IMG/VR virus record: IMGVR_UViG_3300010403_000011
Span: 1-48,444 of that record
DNA: 48,444 nucleotides
Reading direction: 5' to 3' (one strand)
DNA from: a virus
Part shown: positions 15,808 through 24,210 of the stretch, one piece after another
How the letters are laid out: every line of letters starts with the position of its first letter
Numbering within the stretch: position 1 is the first letter of the stretch
Notes under the pieces: model-generated
Told to the model about the DNA's origin: nothing
What the model saw: only the letters and a program-made list of their open reading frames with translations
The model's database searches: none
Position numbers and translations under genes: made by a program

Positions 15808-16135
15808 TCTTTCTGGGTAATCTTTCTTCTAAAATAGTTCCTAACTTAGCAATACTTACATTCATTTCATTAACATTTTTGGATAGCACCTCAACATGTT
15901 CTTGAATAGTATGTATGTGATTGTTACTCTGAAGTAGAAGAGCCTGGAAGCTATCCTGAACGTCCTTAAAACGGAGGGCAGTTGCCTCCCGTTCGTATTG
16001 GATTCGCTGTTCAGCAAGAGCACCTGACAACTCATTCTTCTCTTGGGGTACACGAAAGTGAAGATAAGTAGCAAATATAGAGGACATTATAGCTATGACG
16101 GCCATAATGTTCGGTAGTGTCAGATATTGTTCCAT
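15800..16135 (-). CDS. Membrane-anchored coiled-coil protein
   Basis: 111 residues from the ATG at 16135, preferred over a longer reading to 16192 because a TGTTAAAAT box ends 11 nt before it and the extra N-terminus overlaps the upstream gene. Residues 8-27 form a transmembrane helix, followed by a long helical coiled coil (KNELSGALAEQRIQYERE... VLSKNVNEMNVSIAKL). This resembles the XhlA-type holin-associated or tail-anchoring proteins. Function remains open. Confidence 0.55.
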   Translation of the reverse strand: MEQYLTLPNIMAVIAIMSSIFATYLHFRVPQEKNELSGALAEQRIQYEREATALRFKDVQDSFQALLLQSNNHIHTIQEHVEVLSKNVNEMNVSIAKLGTILEERLPRKML

Positions 16136-16148
16136 AAAGAGTAACTTA

Positions 16149-16157
16149 ATTTTAACA
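16149..16157 (-). promoter_or_regulatory. Extended -10-like box TGTTAAAAT
   Basis: Minus-strand TGTTAAAAT in the gap after the Ser-rich gene, 11 nt before the ATG at 16135. It decides the start choice for the membrane coiled-coil gene. Confidence 0.5.
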
Positions 16158-16160
16158 TAT

Positions 16161-17228
16161 TTAACCCGAAGTGTCGACTGTAATCCAGTCAACTCCGTTC
16201 CATAATTTCAACACAGCGAGGTTAAAACCAGGTCCTACTGAGGGTGAGGAAGAGATAGATGAACTCGGTGACGAAGAAGGAGAACTCGAAGGCGAATGAC
16301 TGGGAGAACTTGATACTGAACTCGATGGAGACGAGGAAGGAGAAGAGCTTATAGAACTTGAAACACTTGAACTGGGTGAGGAAGAAATGCTAGAACTCGG
16401 AGAAGATGAAATACTCGAAGACACCGAAGAACTCGGTGATGAAGAGATTGAACTGCTCGGCGAACTCGAAATCGAACTACTAGGAGAGGGTGAAGAGGAC
16501 GGGGAAGAACTTATAGAGGAACTGGGAGATGAACTAGGCGAAGATGAAATCGAATGTGAGGGGGAAGAAGATGGGGAACTAGAAATAGAGGAGGACGGGG
16601 AAGAGGAAGGGCTGCTCGTGTTAGGAGCAAAGGACGCCATGATAACGCTTCTGGCGGTAGATGAACCAATGTTTATAGTCATACTGTGGGAGCCAGCAGG
16701 AGTTATCGCCGCATTGGAATCATAGATACCGTCGTTGTTGGTTCCCGTAACGATACGAGAAGTAGACCCAGTACCTCCGCTTGCCACTCCTAAACCATTG
16801 GTATACAAAAGTGTCCAACAATTGTTTGCCACCGTAGTGACGCTTGTCGTAATTGAAGTCGCTGGGTTAACCGTGTTAGTGGTCTGGGCATCTGGAACAC
16901 CTGTCTGCTGCGCCCCTGTGTAAGAGGCGTTCGTGGCAGCGATAACGTCTACAGTACTAGAGGCAGTCACCACTACGTTGTGAGTCCCAGAAGCTGGTGC
17001 GACTAGGTAAAATAAATATGTCCAGCGGTCGGTAGGAGTCTGGACCTTGTTGATTAAGGTCATCGCTACTCCATTGAATGTAGCACCCGATATTAAATCA
17101 GTCGTAGCTGAAGTAACTCCAGCGAAAAGAATAGTGTTCGTGCCAGTAATCGTATGAGCGACTGTCAGGCTTGTAACACTCCCTGTGACTACTCCTGTGC
17201 TTGTTGCGTCTGTAGCTATTGATGCCAT
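16161..17228 (-). CDS. Ser/Pro-rich virion surface protein, shorter paralogue
   Basis: 355 residues. Residues 1-200 are a beta-rich, Thr/Ala-rich domain (TIVVATGVTS-like strands). About 205-330 is a low-complexity linker of SSSPSSSPSSSISSS units. The last 20 residues (FNLAVLKLWNGVDWITVDTSG) are a small conserved-looking cap similar to that of the next gene. It starts one base after that gene's stop. Probably a fibre or spike with a flexible stalk. Confidence 0.6.
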   Translation of the reverse strand: MASIATDATSTGVVTGSVTSLTVAHTITGTNTILFAGVTSATTDLISGATFNGVAMTLINKVQTPTDRWTYLFYLVAPASGTHNVVVTASSTVDVIAATNASYTGAQQTGVPDAQTTNTVNPATSITTSVTTVANNCWTLLYTNGLGVASGGTGSTSRIVTGTNNDGIYDSNAAITPAGSHSMTINIGSSTARSVIMASFAPNTSSPSSSPSSSISSSPSSSPSHSISSSPSSSPSSSISSSPSSSPSPSSSISSSPSSSISSSPSSSVSSSISSSPSSSISSSPSSSVSSSISSSPSSSPSSSVSSSPSHSPSSSPSSSPSSSISSSPSVGPGFNLAVLKLWNGVDWITVDTSG

Positions 17229-17229
17229 G

Positions 17230-19401
17230 TTATTCGAATACTTTTAACTTAGCTTTTACCCATGCCGAACCTGTCCATCTGTATAGCACAATACTCCCCA
17301 CGGAAGGACTGGAGCTGATAGAAGAACTGGGTGACGGTGAAGAACTCGGTGATGAAGAAATTGAATGGGATGGAGAGGATGAAGGACTCGAACTAACAGA
17401 AGAGGAGGGACTTGAACTAATCGAAGATGATGGGGAACTAGAAATTGAAGAGGACGGGGAACTCGAAATCGAGGAAGACGGAGAGGAGGAAGGAGAGGAA
17501 CTTATCGAGGAGGAAGGAGAAGAGCTTATAGAGGACGAGGGAGAACTACTAACACTCGAAGAGGGAGAGCTTGAAATCGAAGAGCTGGGAGACGGAGAAG
17601 AGGATGGACTTGAAGATATCGAACTAGAAGGGGAGGAGGAAATACTTGAAGAGGGACTGGGAGAGGAAGAGGGTGAAGAGGAAACTGAACTGGAAGGGGA
17701 GCTGCTTATACTAGAACTAGGACTTGAGGAAATTGAGGAAGACGGGGAACTACTAATACTGGAACTTGGAGAAGGAGAGGAAGAGGGTGAAGAACTCACC
17801 GACGAGCTGGGAGAGGAAGAGACTGATGAAGAGGGACTGCTAGAAATTGAACTCGATGGTGAAGAGCTTCCTCCCGATGCTGTATTCGGCCGTAACCCAA
17901 TTGCGGCAATTGACCACGTTGCAAGGGCACCGACGTTTGACCAGCTCATCGTAACCGAACCAGCCGGAGTTTTTGGGCCTTCGTAGGAGCTGGCTGCTGT
18001 GCCCCCTGCCCCGCTGACGTTGCCAAGTTCTGTTTGACCGGCTCCGGCACTAATGGCTGTGTCATCAGTCGCCACGATGTCTACCACGAAATCATTGTCG
18101 GCTACGGTCGTAACATTCACAGTGGCATCAGCCGCTCCCACGTTAGTAGCCTGGGCAGAATTAAATGCTTCGGTTGGCGTTGTCTGGTGGACGTGGAAGA
18201 ATGAGCCAGCAACAGCGGCACTTGCTATACTTCCTGAAAGCGTAACTGCCACGGTATGTGAACCTGTTGCGGGGGCTATTAGTCCCCATAGCTCAACACG
18301 ACAAGCACCGCTTACGGAGTTCTTACTGCCAAGAAAAGTCATTGCCACACTGTTATACGTGATACCAGTGACTGTTTGTGCAAGCGATAACATTCCTACT
18401 CCGACCGTGAGATAGTCTCCATAGTTAGTGTGGCTCCATGAATAAGAAGACTGTGCGGCTTGGTAACCAGAATTAGAACCGGCCATTGGAACGATGCCGG
18501 GATTCTCCCAACATCCAGCATCAGCTTGTCCAACTGGTCGGGTCGTTCCCGCAATGTCGGTATCGGTGTCAGAGGGAAAGCCAGAGCGGTTGACTATGGC
18601 GTAGGTAACGGCAGAGGTGAGGGTAAGGTCTTCCGTGCCTGCCGAAGTGTTAGCGAAAACTCCTGCTTGAGATATCAGGCTGTTTGCGCCGTGAGCAGAG
18701 GTGTCAGAGGATACGTTGTAGTTGCCAGTCATCACTCCATTCTGCAAGAAATCGCTTCCGCCGAAGCCTGTGGCGATACAGCCCGAAACGGGATACGATG
18801 AGTCGTCGCTACCAGCAAGAAAGCCACGTCCCGAACCTCCGACTGCGGAGCATTGGTACGCTACTGCGCTTGAACCACGGATAGCCGCGATGCCTGTAGC
18901 TCCAGCAGTCGTAATTGCGGCAATGTTTATCTGCGTCATAATACAGCCGAGGTCGCAGGTAACTTGGCAGTTCACCGTGTCGGAGCCACCGCTAACTATG
19001 ACAATGTTGCGGACGGTAACACCGTTGTTAGATGCAAACGCATTATAAATTGACCCCCCGACGATACCTATTTTTTCAACCGTCCAGTTCCTGCCGTTGA
19101 AATCTACTGCTGTGCCAGAGGACACGCTAATTCTCGCCCGACTGGTAGCGGCGGCGTAAGTAGGGGCATTGACGTAGGCCAAAGCGTGAGCGGTCAGGAG
19201 CAACTGATAGCTCGTGGTGTCCTTGTTCAAATCTACTTTTGTGGTGTCGGTCGCCGCCTGAATATAAATACTTGTTCCCGTTTCATCGTCATTCGGGGTT
19301 GAGGGGATTGAGGAAATCCACGAGTTAAAAGTCGTGTAGTCTGCGGCTACGCCTGTTACGTTGTTTCCTCCTGTTGCCGAACCGATAGTTTTGCTTCTCA
19401 T
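17230..19401 (-). CDS. Ser/Pro-rich virion surface protein, longer paralogue
   Basis: 723 residues. Residues 1-300 look like a parallel beta-helix or pectate-lyase-like fold (repeated short strands such as VTVRNIVIVSGGS, NCQVTCDLGCI). About 300-500 is a second beta domain resembling the N-terminal domain of its shorter neighbour. About 510-695 is SSSPSSSVSSS/ISSS/PSPSSS repeats. The tail VLYRWTGSAWVKAKLKVF matches the neighbour's cap in style. Likely a host-interaction fibre. Confidence 0.6.
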   Translation of the reverse strand: MRSKTIGSATGGNNVTGVAADYTTFNSWISSIPSTPNDDETGTSIYIQAATDTTKVDLNKDTTSYQLLLTAHALAYVNAPTYAAATSRARISVSSGTAVDFNGRNWTVEKIGIVGGSIYNAFASNNGVTVRNIVIVSGGSDTVNCQVTCDLGCIMTQINIAAITTAGATGIAAIRGSSAVAYQCSAVGGSGRGFLAGSDDSSYPVSGCIATGFGGSDFLQNGVMTGNYNVSSDTSAHGANSLISQAGVFANTSAGTEDLTLTSAVTYAIVNRSGFPSDTDTDIAGTTRPVGQADAGCWENPGIVPMAGSNSGYQAAQSSYSWSHTNYGDYLTVGVGMLSLAQTVTGITYNSVAMTFLGSKNSVSGACRVELWGLIAPATGSHTVAVTLSGSIASAAVAGSFFHVHQTTPTEAFNSAQATNVGAADATVNVTTVADNDFVVDIVATDDTAISAGAGQTELGNVSGAGGTAASSYEGPKTPAGSVTMSWSNVGALATWSIAAIGLRPNTASGGSSSPSSSISSSPSSSVSSSPSSSVSSSPSSSPSPSSSISSSPSSSISSSPSSSISSSPSSSVSSSPSSSPSPSSSISSSPSSSISSSPSSSPSPSSSISSSPSSSVSSSPSSSISSSPSSSISSSPSSSPSSSISSSPSSSISSSPSSSISSSPSSSVSSSPSSSPSHSISSSPSSSPSPSSSISSSPSVGSIVLYRWTGSAWVKAKLKVFE

Positions 19402-20111
19402 AGTTCAATGATTGGGTGAGGGGTTATGGAAGCAAGCAAGGGCTTTTCAACGGCGTCAGCTCCGTATTTTGATGCTTCAAGTAAGGCAGTCCCGAAATCG
19501 TCAACGTGCGCCATTTTGAGTTGGGTAGCCTGTAAGCCCGTGAGTTCCCCTTTCTTAACTCGCTCGTCTATAATTTCGGTCAAAGAGGTTCGCTGGGCGT
19601 TTTCGTACATTTGACGCGTGGTTAAGTCGGCAAGGGCTGGTTCGCCAGTAAGCTCAAGGTGTTTCGCCTCTACCGCAGAACGGGCGGCGGCTTTAATAGC
19701 TGGTTGATTGTCGGTCAAGATTTGTCGGGTAGCGAGCACCACGTCCACGGCTTTCTGCGGTACAAGGGACATATCAAAGTATTCTGCCCGTGAAGGGTAG
19801 TCTGCTTTCTTATATCCTGTGGCACGAGCGGTCGCCTCAACCTCCTGCCGTGTAACGGGGTCGGTATTCTCGTCTAATGCCAGAAGTGCGTCTACGGCTT
19901 CAGCGTCCGCCTTTTTCATTTCATCAGGTATTCCGTCTTTGAGGTATTTAGCCTCCGCCTCCTCTACGGAAAGCGGAACACGAACTACGACAAAGAGTTT
20001 CCGCTCCAATTCGCTCCATGCGTGTCCATCGGGCATCACAACGACAACCTGCCCCGCCTGTTCATTAGCAGTGAGGCACGCTGGGTCTACTTTGAGGAGG
20101 AGTTCAGCCAT
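19398..20111 (-). CDS. Hypothetical helical protein
   Basis: 237 residues. Residues 1-48 are beta-like (LLLKVDPACLT... VVVMPDGHAWSELERKLFVVVRVP); the rest is helical and Ala/Glu/Lys rich. It overlaps the beta-helix fibre gene by 4 nt (ATGA) and starts two bases after the glycosyltransferase stop. A virion assembly or chaperone role for the fibre is plausible from position only. Confidence 0.55.
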   Translation of the reverse strand: MAELLLKVDPACLTANEQAGQVVVVMPDGHAWSELERKLFVVVRVPLSVEEAEAKYLKDGIPDEMKKADAEAVDALLALDENTDPVTRQEVEATARATGYKKADYPSRAEYFDMSLVPQKAVDVVLATRQILTDNQPAIKAAARSAVEAKHLELTGEPALADLTTRQMYENAQRTSLTEIIDERVKKGELTGLQATQLKMAHVDDFGTALLEASKYGADAVEKPLLASITPHPIIEL

Positions 20112-20112
20112 A

Positions 20113-21006
20113 TTATTTCCACTCAGGAGGATTAAATTTATGAATCAACCAGCCGAGATTATAAATAGCCTTGGGCCACTTTCCGTTAAGCCAGAGGTCC
20201 TGAGAATACTGCCGAGCCTTGTCTTGGTCAGAAGCCTTTATCTCATAAGGGAAACCAAAATCCCCTCCCTGGGTTCGAAACATATGAGAGAACCAAGTCT
20301 TCTTGTTGCAGATTAAACGTCCTCCTGAGAGCCAGGTCTTGCAGGCGATTTCAGTTCCCTGCTGTCCCCAGGAACCGTGCGCTTCGTCTGAACCTCCTAA
20401 CTCGAAATACCATTCACGGTCTAAGAACCAGCAGGCTCCGAGAAGACTCATGGTTTCCACGTAGTCCTCGGTGTGTTTCTTTTCATACTCGTGCCAGTAT
20501 TGGAACTTCAGTTCCTTGTCGAACCTCCAAGCCCAGGTCTTTCGAGACTCCCGTTTCTTCCAGACGAGTTCCTTCGTGGTTTCCTTTCCGCACTCTATAC
20601 ACGGTCCGGAGGGGCTTTGGTATCTCCTGTGTCCTAAAATACAGACCCAATCAAAAGCATGGAGATTATACTGAAGAGGAACCTGGGTAACTTTCCTTCC
20701 GAGTTCTCTGGCGGTCTCTAATAGTTTCAAATCATAACCCTCGTCCAGAGTACAGTGGGCGTCTAACTTCATAATGTACTTTGCCCTAGAGACACGAGCA
20801 GCTTCGTTGATACCCGCCCTCTGCCCGACGGATTTGACGTGATGGATTATAGTGAGACGGGGGTCTTGAGGAATAGGTTCATACGGCCAGTAACCATCTA
20901 AAATAACAATGCACTCGGTATTCCCACGAGACTTGGAAAGAACCTCAGAGATAGTGAGGTTCAAGAACTCTTCGTTACGTGATGGGATGATTACGCTGAG
21001 GTCCAT
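20113..21006 (-). CDS. Family 2-type glycosyltransferase
   Basis: 297 residues from the ATG at 21006, where MDLSVIIPSRNE begins the GT-A fold; the upstream in-frame extension is unrelated to the family. Hallmarks: VIIPSRNE, IVILDGYWPY, YIMKLDAHC (the DxD-like D-A-H motif), LLGACWFLDR. It contains an inserted CxxC (CIECG). Such enzymes move sugars from nucleotide donors. It overlaps the upstream gene by 16 nt and is paralogous to 22153-22920. Confidence 0.85.
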   Translation of the reverse strand: MDLSVIIPSRNEEFLNLTISEVLSKSRGNTECIVILDGYWPYEPIPQDPRLTIIHHVKSVGQRAGINEAARVSRAKYIMKLDAHCTLDEGYDLKLLETARELGRKVTQVPLQYNLHAFDWVCILGHRRYQSPSGPCIECGKETTKELVWKKRESRKTWAWRFDKELKFQYWHEYEKKHTEDYVETMSLLGACWFLDREWYFELGGSDEAHGSWGQQGTEIACKTWLSGGRLICNKKTWFSHMFRTQGGDFGFPYEIKASDQDKARQYSQDLWLNGKWPKAIYNLGWLIHKFNPPEWK

Positions 21007-21629
21007 AGCATGGTTAATAAATCTTCGGCCTTGCCCCAACGGGGTATATCAAAAGCCTTAATAGGACCCAGTGTCTTGCGCTGTCTCTTTTGTCTGTCCT
21101 CTGTGGCATCCTTATGGTTGATTTGAACCAGGCCGATTTCAGAATACCACTCTGTAGACTTCCGAGGAGTGACTCCTAAACCCTTCTCTACACGTTCACG
21201 TCCCAGCTCTCCTGTGAATTCGGGGGGCATCCCAGTAGGGTACTTAGCGAATCTCTCTTCTAATGCCTCTATAAGAAGATTACGGGGGGCTATAAGGGAG
21301 CAGTTGCTCTTCCGATTCCTGATAGAATAAATAGGTTTCCCCCAAGTAAAGAGAGCCCAGCGGTGCTGGTTATATGCAAAGGTATCCAGGGGCGGTCGGT
21401 ATTCAAAGTGTTCCTTGGAATACAGGACATCATCTTCTATAACGGCAACGTAGTCTGTGGTGGCGAGTTTTGCTCCCTCTAACATCTTACGGTAGATTTG
21501 TTCGTAGCCCATCTTCTTATCATCCCGTAAAATTATCATCGGGTAATCCTGGAGTTGCTTCAAATGAAACTCAGCCCACCTCTTGGGAAGTTGTCCTGCG
21601 GTGATGAAAAGTAAAGTAATGTCGTTCAT
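20991..21629 (-). CDS. Glycosyltransferase-like protein
   Basis: 212 residues. ITLLFITAG at the start, YVAVIEDDVLYSKEHF (a DxD-type motif), and SLIAPRNLL later suggest a GT-A-like fold, more divergent than its neighbours. Its ATG overlaps the stop of the methyltransferase (ATGA). Together with two other transferases and a methyltransferase it forms a four-gene glycosylation cassette. Confidence 0.6.
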   Translation of the reverse strand: MNDITLLFITAGQLPKRWAEFHLKQLQDYPMIILRDDKKMGYEQIYRKMLEGAKLATTDYVAVIEDDVLYSKEHFEYRPPLDTFAYNQHRWALFTWGKPIYSIRNRKSNCSLIAPRNLLIEALEERFAKYPTGMPPEFTGELGRERVEKGLGVTPRKSTEWYSEIGLVQINHKDATEDRQKRQRKTLGPIKAFDIPRWGKAEDLLTMLWTSA

Positions 21630-22156
21630 ACTTTTTTAAATTTGGCGTACATAGACTTTCCTTCGGTTACAATCTCCCCCTCTAGTTCGAAGTCTGCGGA
21701 TTCTACAATTTCCTGTAAGCCCTCGGCAGTCCACTCCTGGTAGTGGAACTTATCAGTGAGGGTCCCGTCCGCTTTCTTGGGAGGGGTCACGATGTAAAGA
21801 TATTTCTTAAGAATTCGGCGAGCCTCTCTTAGAGCCTCTCTAGGGAATTCAAAGTGTTCGAGGACATCAATCATCAGGGCGGAATCGAATTGTTCTGTCT
21901 CAAAATCCAGAGCGTAGGCATCTCCTAAAACAACTAGGGCTCCCTTCTCTTGGGCGAGTTGTACAGCTTTGGGTTCGTTATCAACTCCTACAATGCCCAA
22001 AAGGACTGTGATGAGTCCGTCTCCCGCTCCGATATCTAGTACCTTTCTCTCCTTCACCCAGTCTTTAATACGGTCAGCGTGGCGTTTATATCTTCCACCC
22101 TTAGCGTACTGCTTGTGGTGATAGGCTCCGTATTTATCGTACTTGGTGAACTTCAT
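21626..22156 (-). CDS. SAM-dependent methyltransferase, class I
   Basis: 176 residues. VLDIGAGDGLITVLL is the SAM-binding motif I, VGVDNEP is motif II, FDSALMIDVLEHF is motif IV and LKKYLYIVTPP follows. The fold matches small-molecule or sugar methyltransferases (Methyltransf_11-like) rather than DNA methylases; no DPPY or PC motif is present. Overlaps both neighbours by ATGA. It may methylate the sugar added by the flanking transferases. Confidence 0.8.
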   Translation of the reverse strand: MKFTKYDKYGAYHHKQYAKGGRYKRHADRIKDWVKERKVLDIGAGDGLITVLLGIVGVDNEPKAVQLAQEKGALVVLGDAYALDFETEQFDSALMIDVLEHFEFPREALREARRILKKYLYIVTPPKKADGTLTDKFHYQEWTAEGLQEIVESADFELEGEIVTEGKSMYAKFKKV

Positions 22157-22920
22157 AGTCTGAAATATTCCTTGAGTTTAAGATATTCATTCATCCACAA
22201 ACCAAGGGAGTAGGTATCACCAGCGTCCGCTTCTTCTCGTGTGATGTTGTGGGTTCTCTTAAACTTGCGGTCCTTGTGGGCGTACCAAGTGTTCTTGTTT
22301 ACCATCAGCTTCCCACCCGACTGGAATGTTTTCATTCCGATTTCCACAGCCTCCTGTACGAATCTTCCATAGCCCGCTTCCTGGAGTTCTTTGATGACGG
22401 AGTCCCAGTGCTTGCGGGTCATCACCCAACACGAACCTTGGAAGGACATAGTTTCATCCACCATCTTTCCTTTTCGTTCCTTACGTCGGCTTATCCATTC
22501 CTGGGCGTGGAACTTATGGCGGGACTCCATGATGATTAACTTGTCGTAATCAACATACTGGTCCGGCATGACCTCCCATTTCTCGACATCCAACTTGTAA
22601 CGGCGGGGGACAACGACCCAGTTATCTTTTAAATCCTTAGTGAGAATCTGGTCGAAGCCTTTTCCCACGGTACAGTGGGCATCTATCTTCATCAGGTACT
22701 CTCCCTTGGCAAGTGCTATTCCTGCGTTTATAGCGGCTCGTAGGCCCTTATTCTGTCCGAAGTGGATAATGTGTACCCTAGGGTCCTCCTTCATCGTAGG
22801 AGGCCAATAGCCATCAAAGACAGCGATTATCTCTATCTCACCTGTGGCGTTGGCGAGGAGGTTATCAATCGTCTTGTTGAGGTACGGTTCTTTGAAGCTG
22901 GGGATTATAATTGAAAGCAT
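22153..22920 (-). CDS. Family 2-type glycosyltransferase
   Basis: 255 residues with IIIPSFKE, IIAVFDGYWPP, YLMKIDAHC and SFQGSCWVMTRKHW, the same pattern as 20113-21006, so the two are paralogues. The GYWPP and DAHC signatures are shared between them. First gene of the glycosylation cassette; translation linked to the methyltransferase. Possible targets are the Ser-rich fibres encoded downstream or host surface glycans. Confidence 0.85.
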   Translation of the reverse strand: MLSIIIPSFKEPYLNKTIDNLLANATGEIEIIAVFDGYWPPTMKEDPRVHIIHFGQNKGLRAAINAGIALAKGEYLMKIDAHCTVGKGFDQILTKDLKDNWVVVPRRYKLDVEKWEVMPDQYVDYDKLIIMESRHKFHAQEWISRRKERKGKMVDETMSFQGSCWVMTRKHWDSVIKELQEAGYGRFVQEAVEIGMKTFQSGGKLMVNKNTWYAHKDRKFKRTHNITREEADAGDTYSLGLWMNEYLKLKEYFRL

Positions 22921-22921
22921 A

Positions 22922-23248
22922 TTATTTGAAAGTCCTTATCTCTCCTAGCTTACCCCGTCTCATATTCTCTACATGAGTTACAGCTTCAAGATGTTCTGGA
23001 TTCACACAGAGAGTATTGTGACAAAGATGGTCAAGCTCAAAACCTTCTGGAATCTGACCAACAAAGTATTCATACGAAATCCTATGAGCCTTTTTAACCT
23101 TGCCTCCCCTACCCCCCATTCTTAACTGTCCGTAGTTCCCACCATATTCTTTAACGAACACCGCCCCTGTCCAAACCCAACACTTAGTTTCTATATCTAT
23201 TCGAACCTTATTTTTTATTCTACTAGCGATATCTCTTGGCTGTTTCAT
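22922..23248 (-). CDS. HNH homing-type endonuclease
   Basis: 108 residues. CWVWTG, YGQLRMGG, AHRISYEYFVGQIPEG, LDHLCHN and CVNPEHLEAVT are the standard blocks of the zinc-bound HNH_3 family (Cys-Cys-Cys plus catalytic His). It is a free-standing mobile gene placed between a small virion gene and the glycosylation cassette. Confidence 0.9.
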   Translation of the reverse strand: MKQPRDIASRIKNKVRIDIETKCWVWTGAVFVKEYGGNYGQLRMGGRGGKVKKAHRISYEYFVGQIPEGFELDHLCHNTLCVNPEHLEAVTHVENMRRGKLGEIRTFK

Positions 23249-23287
23249 AGCTATAAATATATCCTAGTTTGTTGATTGTGTCTACCC

Positions 23288-23443
23288 CTAGGAGGTATCA
23301 CACCAAAGGGTATTCACGGGTGGGTTAGACGGCGGTGTCGGACCCACGAAAATATAAGGGACAGTAGCCGCCGTAAGCTGTACAAAGAGAACCTCGGTGG
23401 GGGTTAGTTGAACTGTAGATACGTGTCTGTTCTCGAAGGCCAT
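23288..23443 (-). CDS. 51-residue small protein, possible virion component
   Basis: Overlaps the 3' end of the coiled-coil gene by 9 nt. Sequence TPTEVLFVQLTAATVPYIFV then PTPPSNPPVNTLWCDTS. The final P..P..NTLWxDTS pattern is common at the end of phage structural proteins. Too short for a confident family. Confidence 0.5.
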   Translation of the reverse strand: MAFENRHVSTVQLTPTEVLFVQLTAATVPYIFVGPTPPSNPPVNTLWCDTS

Positions 23444-23450
23444 TGCTTTA

Positions 23451-24122
23451 TTATAAGTTTGCGTACATACCGAAGACCTTTCTATATTCAGGAGTAAGAC
23501 GTTCCTTCATTAGGTTCACTTCGTCCATAGCCTGGTAGAGGTCCTGCTCCTTCTCTTCTACCGTCTGACGATAATCTGCTAACGCTTGTTCTCTCTTCTC
23601 TAACTCTTTCTTCTTAGATTCAAGTATGGATATTTCAATTTTAAGAGTTTCCTTATTGGAAGAAAGAACCTTTATCTCCTCTATGATTTTATGCTTACCA
23701 AGAATCTCTTCATCAAGTTTTCGGATGGTGGTCCTGTAAGTTTCAGCGGCGTTACTGAGGTTCAACATCTGTTGCTCCATATCTTCCTGAGCCTCATCCA
23801 TTCCTCTGAGGAGGAGGCGACGGTCTTCGATGGACTTTTTTAATCCATCTAAAAAAGATACACCGGATTTCTTTTGTTCCGACAGGCTCTTCTCAGAAAA
23901 GGATATTTCAGATTCTAACTTGAGAAGCTCCTTTGTCTTATCCGCAATCTTCTGGTCAAGGGATTTTACGTTAGGCTCCTTAAGAGAAAGGATATGGGAA
24001 AGCTCTTCACGAGCAATAGTCTTTTGGCGTTCGATTTCCTTGAGCTCTTTCTTTCCTTTATCGATGTCGCTGACTAACTGCTTCTGAAAGATAATGAAAT
24101 CTTTTTGAAGAGCTGCATCCAT
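23451..24122 (-). CDS. Long coiled-coil protein
   Basis: 223 residues from the ATG at 24122 (MDAALQKDF), chosen because a separate 28-residue gene ends one base upstream and a longer reading would overlap it. Almost entirely heptad helix, rich in Lys/Glu/Leu. Could be a whisker, tail or assembly protein; no family assigned. Confidence 0.6.
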   Translation of the reverse strand: MDAALQKDFIIFQKQLVSDIDKGKKELKEIERQKTIAREELSHILSLKEPNVKSLDQKIADKTKELLKLESEISFSEKSLSEQKKSGVSFLDGLKKSIEDRRLLLRGMDEAQEDMEQQMLNLSNAAETYRTTIRKLDEEILGKHKIIEEIKVLSSNKETLKIEISILESKKKELEKREQALADYRQTVEEKEQDLYQAMDEVNLMKERLTPEYRKVFGMYANL

Positions 24123-24123
24123 G

Positions 24124-24210
24124 TTATTGGTTCTTACGAGTCTTGCGGCGGTTGTCTCGATTGTAGAACTGCTTGGCCCTACCCCTACTCCCACGGTTAG
24201 CGAAAGCCAT
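24124..24210 (-). CDS. 28-residue Arg-rich peptide
   Basis: MAFANRGSRGRAKQFYNRDN and eight more residues, with nine Arg/Lys. It starts in a TAATG overlap with the preceding gene and ends one base before the coiled-coil gene, which fits an operon gene well. Probably a nucleic-acid-binding miniprotein. Confidence 0.5.
   Translation of the reverse strand: MAFANRGSRGRAKQFYNRDNRRKTRKNQ

Noticed and set aside
16387-16725. Plus-strand frame rich in Glu, Gly, Leu
   Set aside because: It is the complement of the SPSSS repeat tract; the low-complexity E/G/L pattern is an artefact of Ser codons read on the other strand.
16230-17860. Possible CRISPR-like array because of short repeated units
   Set aside because: The repeats are in-frame codon repeats of a Ser-rich protein with no constant spacer length.
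17219-17986. 255-residue plus-strand frame of ELGDGEE repeats
   Set aside because: Same cause as above, antisense to the Ser-rich tail of the fibre gene; no independent gene signals.
21626-22156. DNA adenine methylase that would explain the GATC absence
   Set aside because: The methyltransferase has no DPPY-type motif and sits in a glycosylation cassette.
23451-24194. Longer start of the coiled-coil gene at 24194
   Set aside because: It would cover a 28-residue gene that is perfectly fitted between its neighbours and ends one base before the ATG at 24122.
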